From Streptomyces candidus (GTDB lineage: Bacteria > Actinomycetota > Actinomycetes > Streptomycetales > Streptomycetaceae): 64,000 nucleotides of DNA. The DNA lies in assembly GCF_014207445.1 (NCBI RefSeq), contig NZ_JACHEM010000016.1, forward strand, positions 79,380 through 143,379, written 5' to 3'. Position numbers and translations under genes: made by a program. This document shows positions 33,759-41,763 of the stretch, piece by piece. Position 1 is the stretch's first letter. Each line of letters starts with the position of its first letter. Under the pieces are notes generated by a model that ran no database searches, had not been told where the DNA came from, and saw only the letters and a list, made by a program, of their open reading frames with translations.

Positions 33759-34814
33759 ATGACGCCCTCCGCACTGCCCGTGTACCCGCCCAAGCCCGCT
33801 CCCGGGGACCGTCTGGCGATCGTCTCGCCCTCCTCCGGGCTCCCCGGGGTCCTTCCGCTGCCGTACGAGCTCGGGCTCGACCGGCTGCGCAAGGAGTACG
33901 GGCTGGAACCGGTGGAGTATCCGGCGACCCGGAAGATGGGCGCCACGCCGCAGGAGCGGGCCGACGACCTGCACGCGGCGTTCGCCGATCCGACGGTGAA
34001 GGCGGTGATGGCGAGCATCGGCGGCGACGACCAGATCACCGTACTTCCGCTGCTGGACCGGGAGTTGCTCCGGGCGAACCCGAAGCCCTTCTTCGGCTGG
34101 AGCGACAACACGAACCTGCTGCTGGCCCTGCGCAACCTCGGCATGGTCACCTACCACGGCGCGTCCGTGATGTGCGAACTCGGCCGCCCCGGCGCCCTGC
34201 ACCCGCTGACCGCCGACTCGATCCGCGCGGCGCTTTTCACCCACGGTCCGTACGAGATCCGCCCCGCCGACCGCTTCCGCGACACCGACAAGGACTGGTC
34301 GGACCCCGCCACCTTCACCGCCGAGCCCGAGATGCGGCCCGCGGGCGGCTGGACCTGGCACGGCCCGCGGAAGGTGGCCGAGGGGCGGACGTGGGGCGGG
34401 AACCTGGAGACGCTTGCCCAGCTGCTGATGGCCGACCGCGAGATCGAGCGCGACCCGGCGGCGTACGAGGGGGACGTCCTCTTCCTGGAGACCTCCGAGG
34501 AACTCCCCGCCGCCGAGAAGGTGTTCCGCATCCTGCGCAGCATGGGTGAGCGCGGCCTCCTCGCCCGGTTCTCCGCACTCCTGATGGGACGCCCCAAGAC
34601 GTGGTCCTTCGACCGCCCGAACTCCCCTGGCGAGAAGGAGAGTTACGCCGCCGGACAACGTGAGGCGGTACTGCGCGCGCTCGACGCGTACGCCCCGCAG
34701 ATGCTCGCCGTCCTCGACGTGGACCTCGGCCACACCGACCCGCAGGTGGTGATTCCGTACGGCGGCGAGGTACGGGTCGACGGGTACGAGCAGCGGATCA
34801 CGGTCACGTACTGA
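33759..34814 (+). CDS. S66 LD-carboxypeptidase family protein (MccF/LdcA-like)
   Basis: A 351-residue serine peptidase of family S66. RLAIVSPSSGLPG starts the domain, IGGDDQITVLPLLD and PKPFFGWSDNTNLLLAL contain the nucleophile Ser115, GNLETLAQLL and DVLFLETSEE carry the catalytic Glu, and LGHTDPQVVIPYG the His. Members either cleave the L,D bond of murein tetrapeptides or hydrolyse microcin C-like compounds; this sequence is closer to the longer MccF-like group, so self-immunity is an alternative. Cytoplasmic. A strong terminator follows. Confidence 0.87.
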   Translation: MTPSALPVYPPKPAPGDRLAIVSPSSGLPGVLPLPYELGLDRLRKEYGLEPVEYPATRKMGATPQERADDLHAAFADPTVKAVMASIGGDDQITVLPLLDRELLRANPKPFFGWSDNTNLLLALRNLGMVTYHGASVMCELGRPGALHPLTADSIRAALFTHGPYEIRPADRFRDTDKDWSDPATFTAEPEMRPAGGWTWHGPRKVAEGRTWGGNLETLAQLLMADREIERDPAAYEGDVLFLETSEELPAAEKVFRILRSMGERGLLARFSALLMGRPKTWSFDRPNSPGEKESYAAGQREAVLRALDAYAPQMLAVLDVDLGHTDPQVVIPYGGEVRVDGYEQRITVTY

Positions 34815-34838
34815 GGGCGTCCCCCCCCCCGGGCATGC

Positions 34839-34874
34839 GAAAGGCGCCGCCGAGCGGACTCGGGGGCGCCTTCG
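34839..34874. terminator. Bidirectional terminator between convergent genes
   Basis: A stem of AAGGCGCC (34841-34848) with GGCGCCTT (34865-34872), continued inside by CCGAG/CTCGG pairs, ends the S66 gene and the convergent DUF5997 gene. A run of ten C residues at 34821-34830 precedes it. Confidence 0.85.
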
Positions 34875-34924
34875 TACGTGCGGAGGAGGCACGGAACCGG
34901 CCCCGGCAAGGCGGGACCGGCGTT

Positions 34925-35311
34925 CTACTCGGCGTTCTTCTCCGCGTTCTTCTCCTTGATGCGGACCGTTTCCTTGCGGACCTCGGCCTGAACGGCGCGC
35001 TCCTTCTGCAGCCACTCCGGGTTCTCGTCCTTGAGCGCGTCGATCTGCTCGGTGGTCAGCGGCTCGGTGACACCGCCGCGGGCGAGGCCGGAGATGGAGA
35101 CGCCGAGCTTGTTCGCCACGACCGGGCGGGGGTGCGGGCCGTTCGCGCGCAGGTCCTGGAGCCACTGGGGCGGGTCGGTCTGGAGCGCGTGCAGCTCGGT
35201 GCGCGAGACGACACCCTCCTGGAACTCTGCGGGGGTGGCCTCGAGGTACACACCCAGCTTCTTCGCCGCGGTGGCGGGCTTCATGGTCTGGGTGCTCTGG
35301 TGCGACGTCAT
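34925..35311 (-). CDS. DUF5997 family protein
   Basis: A 128-residue basic, helical protein of the actinobacterial DUF5997 family: MKPATAAKKLGVYLEATPAEFQEGVVSRTELHALQTDPPQWLQDLRANGPHPRPVVANKLGVSISGLARGGVTEPLTTEQIDAL, with a charged coiled tail ending EKNAEKNAE. The segment AAKKLGVYL/VANKLGVSISGL looks helix-turn-helix-like. It is divergent from a LysR-substrate-domain protein, an arrangement I recall as common in streptomycetes. Function unknown. ATG 35311 or 35332. Confidence 0.82.
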   Translation of the reverse strand: MTSHQSTQTMKPATAAKKLGVYLEATPAEFQEGVVSRTELHALQTDPPQWLQDLRANGPHPRPVVANKLGVSISGLARGGVTEPLTTEQIDALKDENPEWLQKERAVQAEVRKETVRIKEKNAEKNAE

Positions 35312-35461
35312 GCCGTCAAGGGTATCGAGCATGTGCGCTACCGCTTACCACCCGGGCTGCCGCCGCCCGGTGCGCCGACCCGCCCTCCGCCATCGCTCCG
35401 CCGTGGCTCCGCAGGGCCCTCCGCCGGTCGTCGCCACGCCCTCGGCCGGTAATCTGGCCAC

Positions 35462-36370
35462 GTGACAGGCTCGGAAGCACCCTCCTCCCCCACCGCCCCC
35501 GCCTCCCCGGACGCCGCCGCCGGCACCTCCCCGGCCGGCCCTTCGTTCCGGCTGGCGTACGTCCCCGGCGTGACTCCCACGAAGTGGGTGCGGATCTGGA
35601 AGGAGCGGCTGCCGGACGTCCCGCTGACCCTGGTCCCGGTGACCCCCGCGGAAGCGTTCGGGGTACTGCGCGGGGGCGGCGCCGACGCCGGTTTCGTACG
35701 GTTGCCGGTCGACCGTACGGACCTCAGCGCGATCCCGCTGTACACGGAGACCACCGTCGTCGTGATCCCCAAGGACCACGTCATCGCGGCCGTCGAGGAG
35801 ATCACGGCGGACGACCTCGCCGACGAGCTGGTCCTCCATCCGCTGGACGACACCCTCGACTGGGAGCGGCCGCCGGGCGTGGCCGCGAACGAGCGGCCCG
35901 AGACCACCGCGGACGCGATCGAGCTGGTGGCGGCGGGCGTCGGCGTACTCGTCGTACCGCAGTCGCTGGCCCGTCTGCACCATCGCAAGGACCTCACGTA
36001 CCGCACGGTGACCGGCACCCCCGAGTCGCGCGTCGCGCTGTCGTGGCCGCAGAGCGGGTCGGGCGAGCCGCCGGAGCTGGTGGAGCACTTCATCGGGATC
36101 GTGCGGGGCCGTACGGTCAACAGCACCAGGGGCCCGTCCCTGCCCGCCGCCTCCGCCGGATCGAAGGGCGCGGCGAAGGGCAGGGGTTCCGACGGCAGGG
36201 GTTCCGACGGCGGGGGCGGTGCGAAGAAGTCCTCGGCCGGGAAGTCGGCAGCGGGCGCCAGGGGCGGCAAGCAAGCGCGCGGTGCTTCCGGCGGCGGCAA
36301 GGGCGGCGGCAAGGCCACTGCCAAGAACAGCGGCAAGGGCGGCGCGAAGCGCGGAAAGCCCCGCCGGTAG
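35462..36370 (+). CDS. LysR-type substrate-binding domain protein without HTH
   Basis: A 302-residue protein whose residues 28-220 match the LysR effector domain (FRLAYVPGVTPTKWVRIWKERLPDVPLTLVPVTPAEAFGVLRGGGADAGFVRLPVDRTDLSAIPLYTETTVVVIPKDHVI). No DNA-binding domain precedes it. The last 75 residues are a Gly/Lys/Ser/Ala-rich basic tail resembling a nucleic-acid-binding extension. GTG 35462 is the start. It may sense a ligand and act with the divergent DUF5997 protein, whose HTH-like segment could supply DNA binding; that pairing is inference. Confidence 0.82.
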   Translation: MTGSEAPSSPTAPASPDAAAGTSPAGPSFRLAYVPGVTPTKWVRIWKERLPDVPLTLVPVTPAEAFGVLRGGGADAGFVRLPVDRTDLSAIPLYTETTVVVIPKDHVIAAVEEITADDLADELVLHPLDDTLDWERPPGVAANERPETTADAIELVAAGVGVLVVPQSLARLHHRKDLTYRTVTGTPESRVALSWPQSGSGEPPELVEHFIGIVRGRTVNSTRGPSLPAASAGSKGAAKGRGSDGRGSDGGGGAKKSSAGKSAAGARGGKQARGASGGGKGGGKATAKNSGKGGAKRGKPRR

Positions 36371-36492
36371 AGGCGATCCGGTAGGGCCGGTGCCGCGGGG
36401 GAGGCGATCCGGCCGGATCCGCTTCCGAAGCGCGCACCGAGAGCCGGACCCTGCCGCCGAGGTGCCAACCCGCCGCGGCCCTCCGCGGGGCC

Positions 36493-37494
36493 TCATCCCA
36501 GGCTCGCCGCCTCCAGTACGCAGAAGAGTGCGACGGACGCGTTGAGCGCCGAGAAGGTGGAGGCGGCGGTTCCGGCGGCAGCGACGAGGGTGGCGGTGGC
36601 GATGCCCGCGCCGGTGAGCGCGGGAGGCCACCCGTTGGCGGGCGGGAGGGGGCCGAGGAGGGCCGCCACCCGGCGCGGCACCGGTCCTGTCGCGGCGAAC
36701 GCGGGAAGGCCCGGGAAGGCGGTGCGGCCGGGGCGGGCGCGCGAGCTTGGACGCGGTGTGACGAGGGCGGCCTTGGCCACGGCTCGGGCGGTCGTCCGCC
36801 GGTCCCCGGTCGCCGCCGCGGCCTCTTCGTCGGCCCAGCGTTCGGTGCAGTACGTGACGGCCTCGCGCAACGGCCGCAGCAGCGGGTTCGCACAGCCGGC
36901 CAGCTGTACGGCGAGCAGCAGCCGGTGGTGGCGGGCGACGAGGTGGGCGCGTTCGTGGGCGAGCAGGGCGTGTCGCTCGGCGTCGGTGAGGGCGGCGAGC
37001 ATGCCTGTGGACACCAGGATCCGGCCGGGGCGGCGGGGTGCGCCGGACAGTGCGCCCCCGCGGGGCGCGCTGGGCAGTGCGTACGCGTACGGCTCGTCGT
37101 CCCGGAGGACCGCGACCTCCGAATCCGTCCCGAGACCCGACAGTGCCCGGTGCGCCTTCGCCCGGTAGCGGCGGTGCCGGAGCAGCACGCCCGCCCAGGC
37201 CGTCAGGACGGCCGCGAGCGCTCCGATGGACACCTTCCCGGTGACCTCGTCGTACGGTACGGCCGCCCGCACCTCCGGGTCCGACCAGCTGTCGGGCAGC
37301 GGGTTGCCGGGCAGCTGGGCCGTTCCGACGACCACGAGCAGAGCGAGACACACGGTGCTGCACACGGCGAGGATCGCGGCCACGGCGGTGAGCAGACGGG
37401 CGGCGGTACGCGGATGCAGGTGCTGCTCGGCGAGCCGGGCCACGGGCAGCGCGGTGAGCGGCAGCACGAGCGGCAGATAGACGAAGACCCCCAC
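36493..37494 (-). CDS. BlaR1/M56-family membrane metallopeptidase
   Basis: A 333-residue membrane protein with about four helices and the zinc motif His180-Glu181-xx-His184 in HALLAHERAHLVARHH, followed by EAVTYCTERWADEEAAAATGDRR. This is the BlaR1/M56 peptidase core without a penicillin-binding sensor domain. With the BlaI gene four bases upstream it forms a regulator/anti-repressor-protease pair that in other bacteria senses cell-wall antibiotics. GTG 37494 fits the first membrane helix; the frame is open to 37569 inside blaI. Confidence 0.87.
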   Translation of the reverse strand: MGVFVYLPLVLPLTALPVARLAEQHLHPRTAARLLTAVAAILAVCSTVCLALLVVVGTAQLPGNPLPDSWSDPEVRAAVPYDEVTGKVSIGALAAVLTAWAGVLLRHRRYRAKAHRALSGLGTDSEVAVLRDDEPYAYALPSAPRGGALSGAPRRPGRILVSTGMLAALTDAERHALLAHERAHLVARHHRLLLAVQLAGCANPLLRPLREAVTYCTERWADEEAAAATGDRRTTARAVAKAALVTPRPSSRARPGRTAFPGLPAFAATGPVPRRVAALLGPLPPANGWPPALTGAGIATATLVAAAGTAASTFSALNASVALFCVLEAASLG

Positions 37495-37498
37495 CGGC

Positions 37499-38041
37499 TC
37501 AGCGCCCCCGACCCTCTGGACCGCCACGCCCCTCGGCTTCGCCCCCGCCGCCGCTCCCGCCGTCGCCACCGCTTTCGGCGAGCAGGGAACGGAGCAGCCG
37601 TTCGTCCTGCGTCGACAGCCCCGACACGAAGCTGGACAGTACGGCGTCCCGGTCGTCCTCCCGGTCGAGCAGTTTGCGCATCCGCAGGGCGACCAGTCCG
37701 GCCCCGTCCGCGACCGGCGTCCACTCGAAGGACCGTCCGGCGCGGGAGCGGGTGACGGCTCCCTTGTCGTACAGCCGGCTCAGGATCGTGATGACGGTGG
37801 TGTACGCGAGGCCCCCGCCGAGGCGTTCCTGCACCCATGCGGCGGTCACCGGCCCGGCCGCCGTCCCGAGCACGGCGAGCACCTGACCCTCCAACTCCCC
37901 TTGCCCTCGCCTGCGTTCCCGGGCCCGCGCCCCTTCCGCGGTGTCCGCGGCGTCCGTCGCGTCCGCGCCGCCCGTACCGCCCGTGACGCGCGCACTGTCC
38001 GTACCGCCCGTGCCGCTCGCACCGTCCGTGCCGTCTGTCAT
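37499..38041 (-). CDS. BlaI/MecI/CopY-family repressor
   Basis: A 180-residue regulator with the BlaI winged helix at about 48-125 (GELEGQVLAVLGTAAGPVTAAWVQERLGGGLAYTTVITILSRLYDKGAVTRSRAGRSFEWTPV) and a helical dimerisation tail (FVSGLSTQDERLLRSLLAES). The first 45 residues (GTDGASGTGGTDSARVTGGTGGADATDAADTAEG) are low-complexity and come from degenerate short repeats. ATG 38041 follows AAAGG. Likely cleaved by the adjacent M56 peptidase; controls its own operon by analogy. Confidence 0.9.
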   Translation of the reverse strand: MTDGTDGASGTGGTDSARVTGGTGGADATDAADTAEGARARERRRGQGELEGQVLAVLGTAAGPVTAAWVQERLGGGLAYTTVITILSRLYDKGAVTRSRAGRSFEWTPVADGAGLVALRMRKLLDREDDRDAVLSSFVSGLSTQDERLLRSLLAESGGDGGSGGGGEAEGRGGPEGRGR

Positions 38042-38402
38042 ACCGGTGCCTTTCTGCTGCTCTGCCGTTGCGCTGCTGCTGTGGTGTCCCGCTCGGTCCC
38101 GGCATTCGCATCCCCGTACGGACATCGGAGCATCGTACTCAAGCCGCCCGCACGCGTGGCCCTGTCGCGGGTTCGCCCTGCGTATCCCCCGTGCCGCGGC
38201 TGCACCGGACCGGCGTACGAAGACGGTCAGCCGACCTCCTCCGGACCACATGATGCCTTCATGCGCCAAGGTGGCCTTGTCGCGGCATCAAAGTGGTGTC
38301 ACACTGGCAGCACGAGCAGGAGGGGGTGTCTCCTCGACAACCAACTCGCCCTGTTCGCTGCCTACTTGGCCGCACCCAACGGCCGCTCCCCCTGGAGGAT
38401 CC

Positions 38403-39593
38403 ATGCAGAACCAACCCGTGACCCTCCCCATAGCGCGCGCCGCCGGCTGTCCCTTCGACCCGGCCGCCGGACTGGACCGGCTGCGCGCCCGGGACCCCCT
38501 GGTGCGCATGAGGTTCCCCGACGGGCACGTCGGCTGGCTGGCCACCGGGTATGCCACTGTGCGCGCGATCTTCGCGGACCCCCGCTTCAGTTCCCGGTAC
38601 GAACTCCTGCACTACCCGTACGCGGACATCGGCCAGTTGCCGCCCGCGCCCGTCGGGGACATGACCGGAATGGACGCCCCCGAGCACACTCGCTTCCGGA
38701 AACTGCTGATGGGCAAGTTCACGGTCCGCCGGATGCGGGCGCTCACCTCACGCGCCGAGGAGATCACCACCGAGTGCCTGGACGCGATGGAGTTCAAGGG
38801 CGGTCCGGTGGACCTGGTGGAGGCGTTCGCGCAGCCCCTGCCCGCGCTGATGATCTGCGAACTGCTGGGGGTCCCGTCCGCCGACCGGGGCTACTTCCAG
38901 CAGCAGGCCGAGCAGTTGACCACTCTGGTCACCGACCAGCAGGCGCAGGCCGACGCGATGAACTCACTCATGGGGTACATGAGCGACCTCGTCCTGGCCA
39001 AACGCGCCGCGCCCACCGACGACCTGCTCGGCGACCTGACCACCAGCGACCTCACCGACGAGGAACTCACCGGCGTCGGCGGCTTCCTGCTGGGCGCGGG
39101 GCTCGAAACCACCGCCAACATGCTCGCCCTGGGGACGTTCGCCCTGCTCAGCAACCCGGACGAGTGCGCCGCCCTGCGCGACGATCCGGCTCTCGCGCCT
39201 CAGGCCGTCGAGGAGCTGATGCGTTACCTCACCATCGCCCACACCACGATGAAGTCGGCGCGGGAGGACGTGGAGCTGGACGGCAAGGTGATCAGGGCGG
39301 GCGAAACCGTCGTCATGTCCATCGACGCGGCCAACCGCGACCCCCTGCGCTTCCCCGACCCCGACACCCTCGACCTCACCCGCAGGGCCACCGGCCACCT
39401 CGGCTTCGGGCACGGCATCCACCAGTGCCTGGGCCAGCAGCTCGCCCGCGTCGAGATGCAGGTGGCCCTCCCCGCCCTCGTCACCCGCTTCCCCAACCTT
39501 CGCCTGGCCACGGACCCCGAGCGGATCCCCCTGCGCACGGGCCGGAACATCTACGGGGTGCACAGCCTTCCCGTGACCTGGGACGAGGTGTAG
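38403..39593 (+). CDS. Cytochrome P450
   Basis: A 396-residue soluble bacterial class I P450. The I-helix is FLLGAGLETTANMLALGTFALL, the ExxR pair is in QAVEELMRYL, and the heme loop FGHGIHQCLGQQLARVE holds Cys342. The I-helix has Glu-Thr-Thr, consistent with an active monooxygenase. GGAGG at 38394-38398 fixes ATG 38403. A ferredoxin gene follows after 5 bases and should deliver electrons. No adjacent biosynthetic genes reveal the substrate. Confidence 0.95.
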   Translation: MQNQPVTLPIARAAGCPFDPAAGLDRLRARDPLVRMRFPDGHVGWLATGYATVRAIFADPRFSSRYELLHYPYADIGQLPPAPVGDMTGMDAPEHTRFRKLLMGKFTVRRMRALTSRAEEITTECLDAMEFKGGPVDLVEAFAQPLPALMICELLGVPSADRGYFQQQAEQLTTLVTDQQAQADAMNSLMGYMSDLVLAKRAAPTDDLLGDLTTSDLTDEELTGVGGFLLGAGLETTANMLALGTFALLSNPDECAALRDDPALAPQAVEELMRYLTIAHTTMKSAREDVELDGKVIRAGETVVMSIDAANRDPLRFPDPDTLDLTRRATGHLGFGHGIHQCLGQQLARVEMQVALPALVTRFPNLRLATDPERIPLRTGRNIYGVHSLPVTWDEV

Positions 39594-39598
39594 GCGGG

Positions 39599-39928
39599 AT
39601 GGCCAGGGACGACCTCGCCGGAACGCACGACGGCGCCCAGCCCGGCCCACGCGCCGACCTTGCCCAGTCCGACGTACCCGCCCAGCCCGGCCCACACGCC
39701 GGCCTTGCCCAGTCCGACGTACCCGCCCAGCTCGACGTACGCGCCGACCGAACCCGCTGCGTCGGCTCCGGGATGTGCGCGCTGACCGCCCCCGAGGTGT
39801 TCGACCAGGACGAGGAGGAGGGCCTCGTCGTCCTTCTCCGGACCCGCCTGCCCCGCCGGTCCCCGCATGCCGACGCGGCCCGGGAGGCGGAGGGGCTGTG
39901 CCCGGCGGAGGCGATCAGGGTGGGGTGA
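39599..39928 (+). CDS. Ferredoxin, P450-linked [3Fe-4S] type
   Basis: A 109-residue ferredoxin whose C-terminal 60 residues are the SoyB-like domain: RCVGSGMCALTAPEVFDQDEEEGLV with Cys-x5-Cys, and a last Cys in EGLCPAEAIRV, giving a 3Cys site for [3Fe-4S]. The N-terminal 50 residues are unusual: two 45-bp tandem repeats encode AQPGPRADLAQSDVP twice. The gene starts 5 bases after the P450 stop, so the two form an electron-transfer pair. Alternatively, translation could start later at a non-ATG codon, avoiding the repeat. Confidence 0.88.
   Translation: MARDDLAGTHDGAQPGPRADLAQSDVPAQPGPHAGLAQSDVPAQLDVRADRTRCVGSGMCALTAPEVFDQDEEEGLVVLLRTRLPRRSPHADAAREAEGLCPAEAIRVG
39634..39723. repeat. Two 45-bp tandem repeats in the ferredoxin N-terminus
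   Basis: Two copies (39634-39678, 39679-39723), differing at two or three positions, with a partial third copy following. They keep the frame. Confidence 0.9.
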
Positions 39929-40139
39929 GCGCGGACGCGGGTCGCACCGCGACGGGCCGGCCACCCGTACCGCAGCCCGCAACGGGCCGGTGTCCCGTAC
40001 CCGCGCCCGGCCCATGTCCCGTACACGCCGCCCGGCCCGTGTTGTCGTCCCGCCCGCCGCAGCCGTGCGGCCGTGGCGGCCTGTCCCCGCACCGGTGCGG
40101 GGCCGCAGGCAGGGCCTGTGCACCGCCCGGCCCGCGCGG
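39929..40139. other. Convergent gap with imperfect repeats
   Basis: Between the ferredoxin and DinB genes. Contains two or three imperfect 24-25-bp units around TGTCCCGTACCCGCGCCCGGCCC and a GC-rich dyad near 40090. No gene supported. Confidence 0.5.
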
Positions 40140-40769
40140 TCACTCCTCGTTCGCCGCCGCCTCCTTCGCCACCCCTTCCAGCCGCTCGCGGTACTTCTCC
40201 CACGACAGGCCCGGGGGGAGGTTGTCGTTGCTCTCCTGCAAGCCCGTCGCCCCGTCGATGAGTTCGCGGACGATGTCGGCGTGACCGCCGTGCCTGTTGG
40301 TTTCGGCGAGCATGTGGATGAGGATGCGGTGCAGCGTCACCTCGTTGCGTTCCGCCGGCCAGTGCGGGACCCGGCCGACGGAGTCCCAGTCGAGGGCCTC
40401 GATCGTGGCGTCGGCGTGCGCGCACGCCTTGCGGTACAGGCCGACGATGTAGTCGCGGGGCTCGTCGGCGCGGGCCCACATGTCCACGGTCGGGTCCTCG
40501 TCGAACTCCTCCAGCCACGGCATCGGTTCGGCGAACGGCTTCCCGAAGGTGTCGCCGAAGTACCCCGTCTCACAGCCTGCCAGGTGCTTGAGCAACCCCA
40601 GCAGGTTGGTGCCGGTGGGCGTGAGCGGTCGGCGCGCGTCGTACTCCGACATTCCCTCAACCTTCCACAGCAGAGCCTCCCTTGCGGCCTTGAGGTAGTG
40701 GTGCAGGTCCTGCTTGGGGTCCCTTCCGGCGGAGTCGAGTGCGGCGCGTGAGCCAGTCGTGTGCGTCAT
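40140..40769 (-). CDS. DinB/DUF664 family protein
   Basis: A 209-residue four-helix-bundle protein of the DinB superfamily (DUF664 group): NLLGLLKHLAGCETGYFGDTFGKP supplies the first metal His, and LHRILIHMLAETNRHGGHADIVRELIDG the other two. Such proteins are often thiol-dependent (mycothiol) S-transferases; the reaction here is unknown. ATG 40769 matches the family start. Confidence 0.88.
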   Translation of the reverse strand: MTHTTGSRAALDSAGRDPKQDLHHYLKAAREALLWKVEGMSEYDARRPLTPTGTNLLGLLKHLAGCETGYFGDTFGKPFAEPMPWLEEFDEDPTVDMWARADEPRDYIVGLYRKACAHADATIEALDWDSVGRVPHWPAERNEVTLHRILIHMLAETNRHGGHADIVRELIDGATGLQESNDNLPPGLSWEKYRERLEGVAKEAAANEE

Positions 40770-40809
40770 GCCGTACACCTTCGCACCCGCCACTGACACC
40801 CGGCCCCGA

Positions 40810-41610
40810 TCAGGCTCCCGCCCCGGACCCGGCCCCGCCGCCCGGCTGGGTGTTCCGCCTCCGTCGGTCCAGCACCCCCGCCCGCGCCCCGGCCAGCGCC
40901 GCAGCCGCCGCGCGGTCCGCCGCCGCCTCGTCCAGCGTCTCGCCGGTGTTCAGGAACGCGTAGTACAGCGGCGCGGAGACGGCCGCGACGACCCGGTGCG
41001 GATCAGTGCCCGCGGGGAGTTCGCCGCGCTCGACGGCGTCGGTGACGCAGCCCGCCCATTCGTCGATGCGTACGGCGTAGAAGCGGTGGAGGGCCTCGGC
41101 GGCCTGGTCGTTGCAGAGCGAGGCGGCGATCAGCGCCTTGAAGAGGCGGCCCTGGCGGGGGTCGGTGAGGGTCTGCACGACGAGGCGTGCGTTCTCCTGG
41201 AGGTCCGTCGCGGCGCTGCCCGTCCGGGCCCGCGGGAGGGACTGCTCGGCCATGTCGTCGAGCAGGTCGGCTGCGAGGGCTCCCGGGGTGCCCCATCGGC
41301 GGTAGACGGTCGTCTTGCCGACGCCCGCGAGGCGGGAGATCTCCGCGAGGTCGAGAGCGGCGAAACCGTGCGCGGACAGGACGTCCTCCGCCGCCCTGAG
41401 GACGGTCTCGCGCACGCGGGCGGTGCGGCCGCCGGGACGGACGGTGCCGGGCTGCACCGTGCCGGGCCGGTCGGCACCGGGCCGGACCGTGCCGGAGCCG
41501 GTGGGCATGGCAGGCGGCCGGGAAAGGCCGGGCTCGGCCCGATCCCCCGGACGGGGGGTCCCCGGGTGGGCCTGCGTACCGGGCCGGGCGGGCTTTGCGG
41601 GTTCCGTCAT
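40810..41610 (-). CDS. TetR-family repressor of the adjacent efflux pump
   Basis: A 266-residue TetR regulator. The HTH lies at about 65-112 (RETVLRAAEDVLSAHGFAALDLAEISRLAGVGKTTVYRRWGTPGALAADLLDDM), with a ligand domain typical of the TetR_C_11-like group after it. The first 60 residues are Pro/Gly/Arg repeats (RPGADRPGTVQPGTVRPGGR) and may be non-functional; ATG 41505 is an alternative start. It is divergent from the DHA2 pump across a 153-bp gap with a palindrome, the classic arrangement of local repressor and pump. Confidence 0.9.
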   Translation of the reverse strand: MTEPAKPARPGTQAHPGTPRPGDRAEPGLSRPPAMPTGSGTVRPGADRPGTVQPGTVRPGGRTARVRETVLRAAEDVLSAHGFAALDLAEISRLAGVGKTTVYRRWGTPGALAADLLDDMAEQSLPRARTGSAATDLQENARLVVQTLTDPRQGRLFKALIAASLCNDQAAEALHRFYAVRIDEWAGCVTDAVERGELPAGTDPHRVVAAVSAPLYYAFLNTGETLDEAAADRAAAAALAGARAGVLDRRRRNTQPGGGAGSGAGA

Positions 41611-41669
41611 TGCGGGCTCCTTGGGCGACGGGGGACGGCGGAGGACACGAGCACAGGACCACTCTAATC

Positions 41670-41683
41670 GGAACCGGGGTTCC
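41670..41683. promoter_or_regulatory. Probable TetR operator GGAACCGGGGTTCC
   Basis: A perfect 14-bp palindrome in the divergent gap, with further partial matches (GGAACCCC near 41720). It is the best candidate for the local TetR binding site. Confidence 0.55.
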
Positions 41684-41763
41684 CTTACCGGGAGGACCGG
41701 TGCTACGTTTCCGGCGTAACGGAACCCCAGACCCGTTTAAGTCTCCGAAAGGACCCCTCCGCC

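Noticed and set aside
30433..33774. 1113-codon minus-strand frame over kinase and DUF2079
   Set aside because: An out-of-frame Arg/Pro/Gly-rich reading across two well-supported genes and their boundary.
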